Positions 58,802 to 59,180 of a DNA stretch of 59,180 bases are shown in pieces. The position numbers and the translations under genes were made by a program. The stretch's first letter is position 1, and each line of letters opens with the position of its first letter. Source of the stretch: Candidatus Aminicenantota bacterium (GTDB lineage: Bacteria; Acidobacteriota; Aminicenantia; UBA2199); NCBI GenBank assembly GCA_029938635.1, contig JAOZUQ010000010.1:1-59180 (forward strand), given 5' to 3'. Below the pieces are notes generated by a model. That model made no database searches. It was not told where the DNA came from and saw only the letters and a list, made by a program, of their open reading frames with translations.

Positions 58802-59180
58802 TCCTTTTATTTCCTCGCACTTAAAATACTATACTTCAATGATTATATATAGGGTGCTTTAATAAGCCGATGCCCAGAGTGAGCAGTGAATCTCAGAACG
58901 CTGCAGGTCTCACCCCCTGAATCGTGGGGTTTACAAGTGTGTTCATCACCCACTTGCCTCCGGTTCCTTCGCTTCGCTCAGTCATGAAGATCCGTTTAAA
59001 GACGGATCTTTGACTGAACTGAATAAGGGGGACGCTCCTTATGGTCGCGTCGCTATCTCCGAATTGTTCTGTCGCCGGAACTCGGAGCTTTTGATTACGA
59101 AAAACACAGCAGTCACATAAACTGCCTGAAATACCCTTTAATATAGGTATTATTCACACGTTTAGAATTTGACGTGCCTA
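58802..59180. other. Terminal intergenic region without a recognised gene
   Basis: No credible coding sequence in these 379 nt. A long hairpin is centred at about 58998: AAGATCCGT (58987-58995) pairs with ACGGATCTT (59002-59010), and CAGTCA/TGACTG extends the stem past a 2-nt bulge. The sequence is richer in GC than flanking intergenic DNA and has CTTCGCTTCGCTC-type repeats. It could be a decayed mobile element end or an unrecognised structured RNA. Confidence 0.35.

Overview
The window looks like part of the chromosome of an uncultured, AT-rich, diderm (Gram-negative type) bacterium. Lipid A synthesis (lpxD), a DUF3187 outer-membrane-type protein and several signal-peptide or lipobox proteins argue for an outer membrane. 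Rubrerythrin with a PerR-type regulator, an AmrS-type radical SAM enzyme and a sodium-type ATP synthase c subunit argue for an anaerobic or oxygen-sensitive, energy-limited life. Secreted Kre9/KNH and VPS10/BNR proteins and the Bacteroidota-like N-terminus of MeaB recall Aminicenantes, Acidobacteriota and FCB lineages, but I cannot name the phylum. No rRNA, tRNA, CRISPR, phage or transposase gene was seen.

Layout. 0.1-3.3 kb: meaB, then a DUF948/YtxH membrane-protein pair and enolase behind a good sigma-70 promoter. 3.3-6.4 kb: a secreted KNH-type protein, a very acidic small protein, and an F0 cluster (two AtpI/AtpZ-like genes, atpB, atpE) closed by a strong terminator. 6.4-12.7 kb: YihY, lpxD, DUF1573, an unknown membrane protein and a TldD/TldE pair. 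12.7-20.4 kb: a FabK-like flavoenzyme, DUF3187, the operon glgA-thioredoxin-amrS-esterase on the minus strand, a PilZ protein and a DUF89 protein. 20.4-23.9 kb: a YtcJ-like amidohydrolase divergent from perR-rubrerythrin-DUF1287. 23.9-29.9 kb: a secreted protein, DUF362 and larB; coaD, a P-loop kinase and dCMP deaminase on the minus strand; a divergent metal-efflux-type permease. 29.9-39.5 kb is housekeeping: a DnaK paralogue divergent from ftsH, then cdaA-cdaR-glmM-pdxJ-lpd, then psd.

39.5-59.2 kb is the accessory part. Single genes are separated by short palindromic or repeat elements: a PepSY-type membrane protein with a BNR insert, a hybrid histidine kinase, a PMT-type glycosyltransferase, a small secreted protein and a methyltransferase. 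The most unusual locus is a minus-strand operon at 49.36-44.42 kb: a YtrA-like GntR repressor under a palindromic operator, an ABC ATPase, an ABC permease fused to a large extra domain, two very small ORFs with good ribosome binding sites, and a secreted ankyrin-repeat protein fused to a metallo-beta-lactamase-fold domain. The window ends with an M1 metallopeptidase, a tiny hydrophobic ORF, a TauE/SafE exporter and a large VPS10/BNR protein, which look slightly richer in GC than the rest.

A recurrent theme is transcription. Many first genes have a recognisable -35/-10 pair whose -10 box ends only 6-8 nt before the ATG, with no Shine-Dalgarno sequence, which suggests frequent leaderless mRNAs. 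Several start codons were moved from the longest possible ORF on the basis of ribosome binding sites or these promoters.
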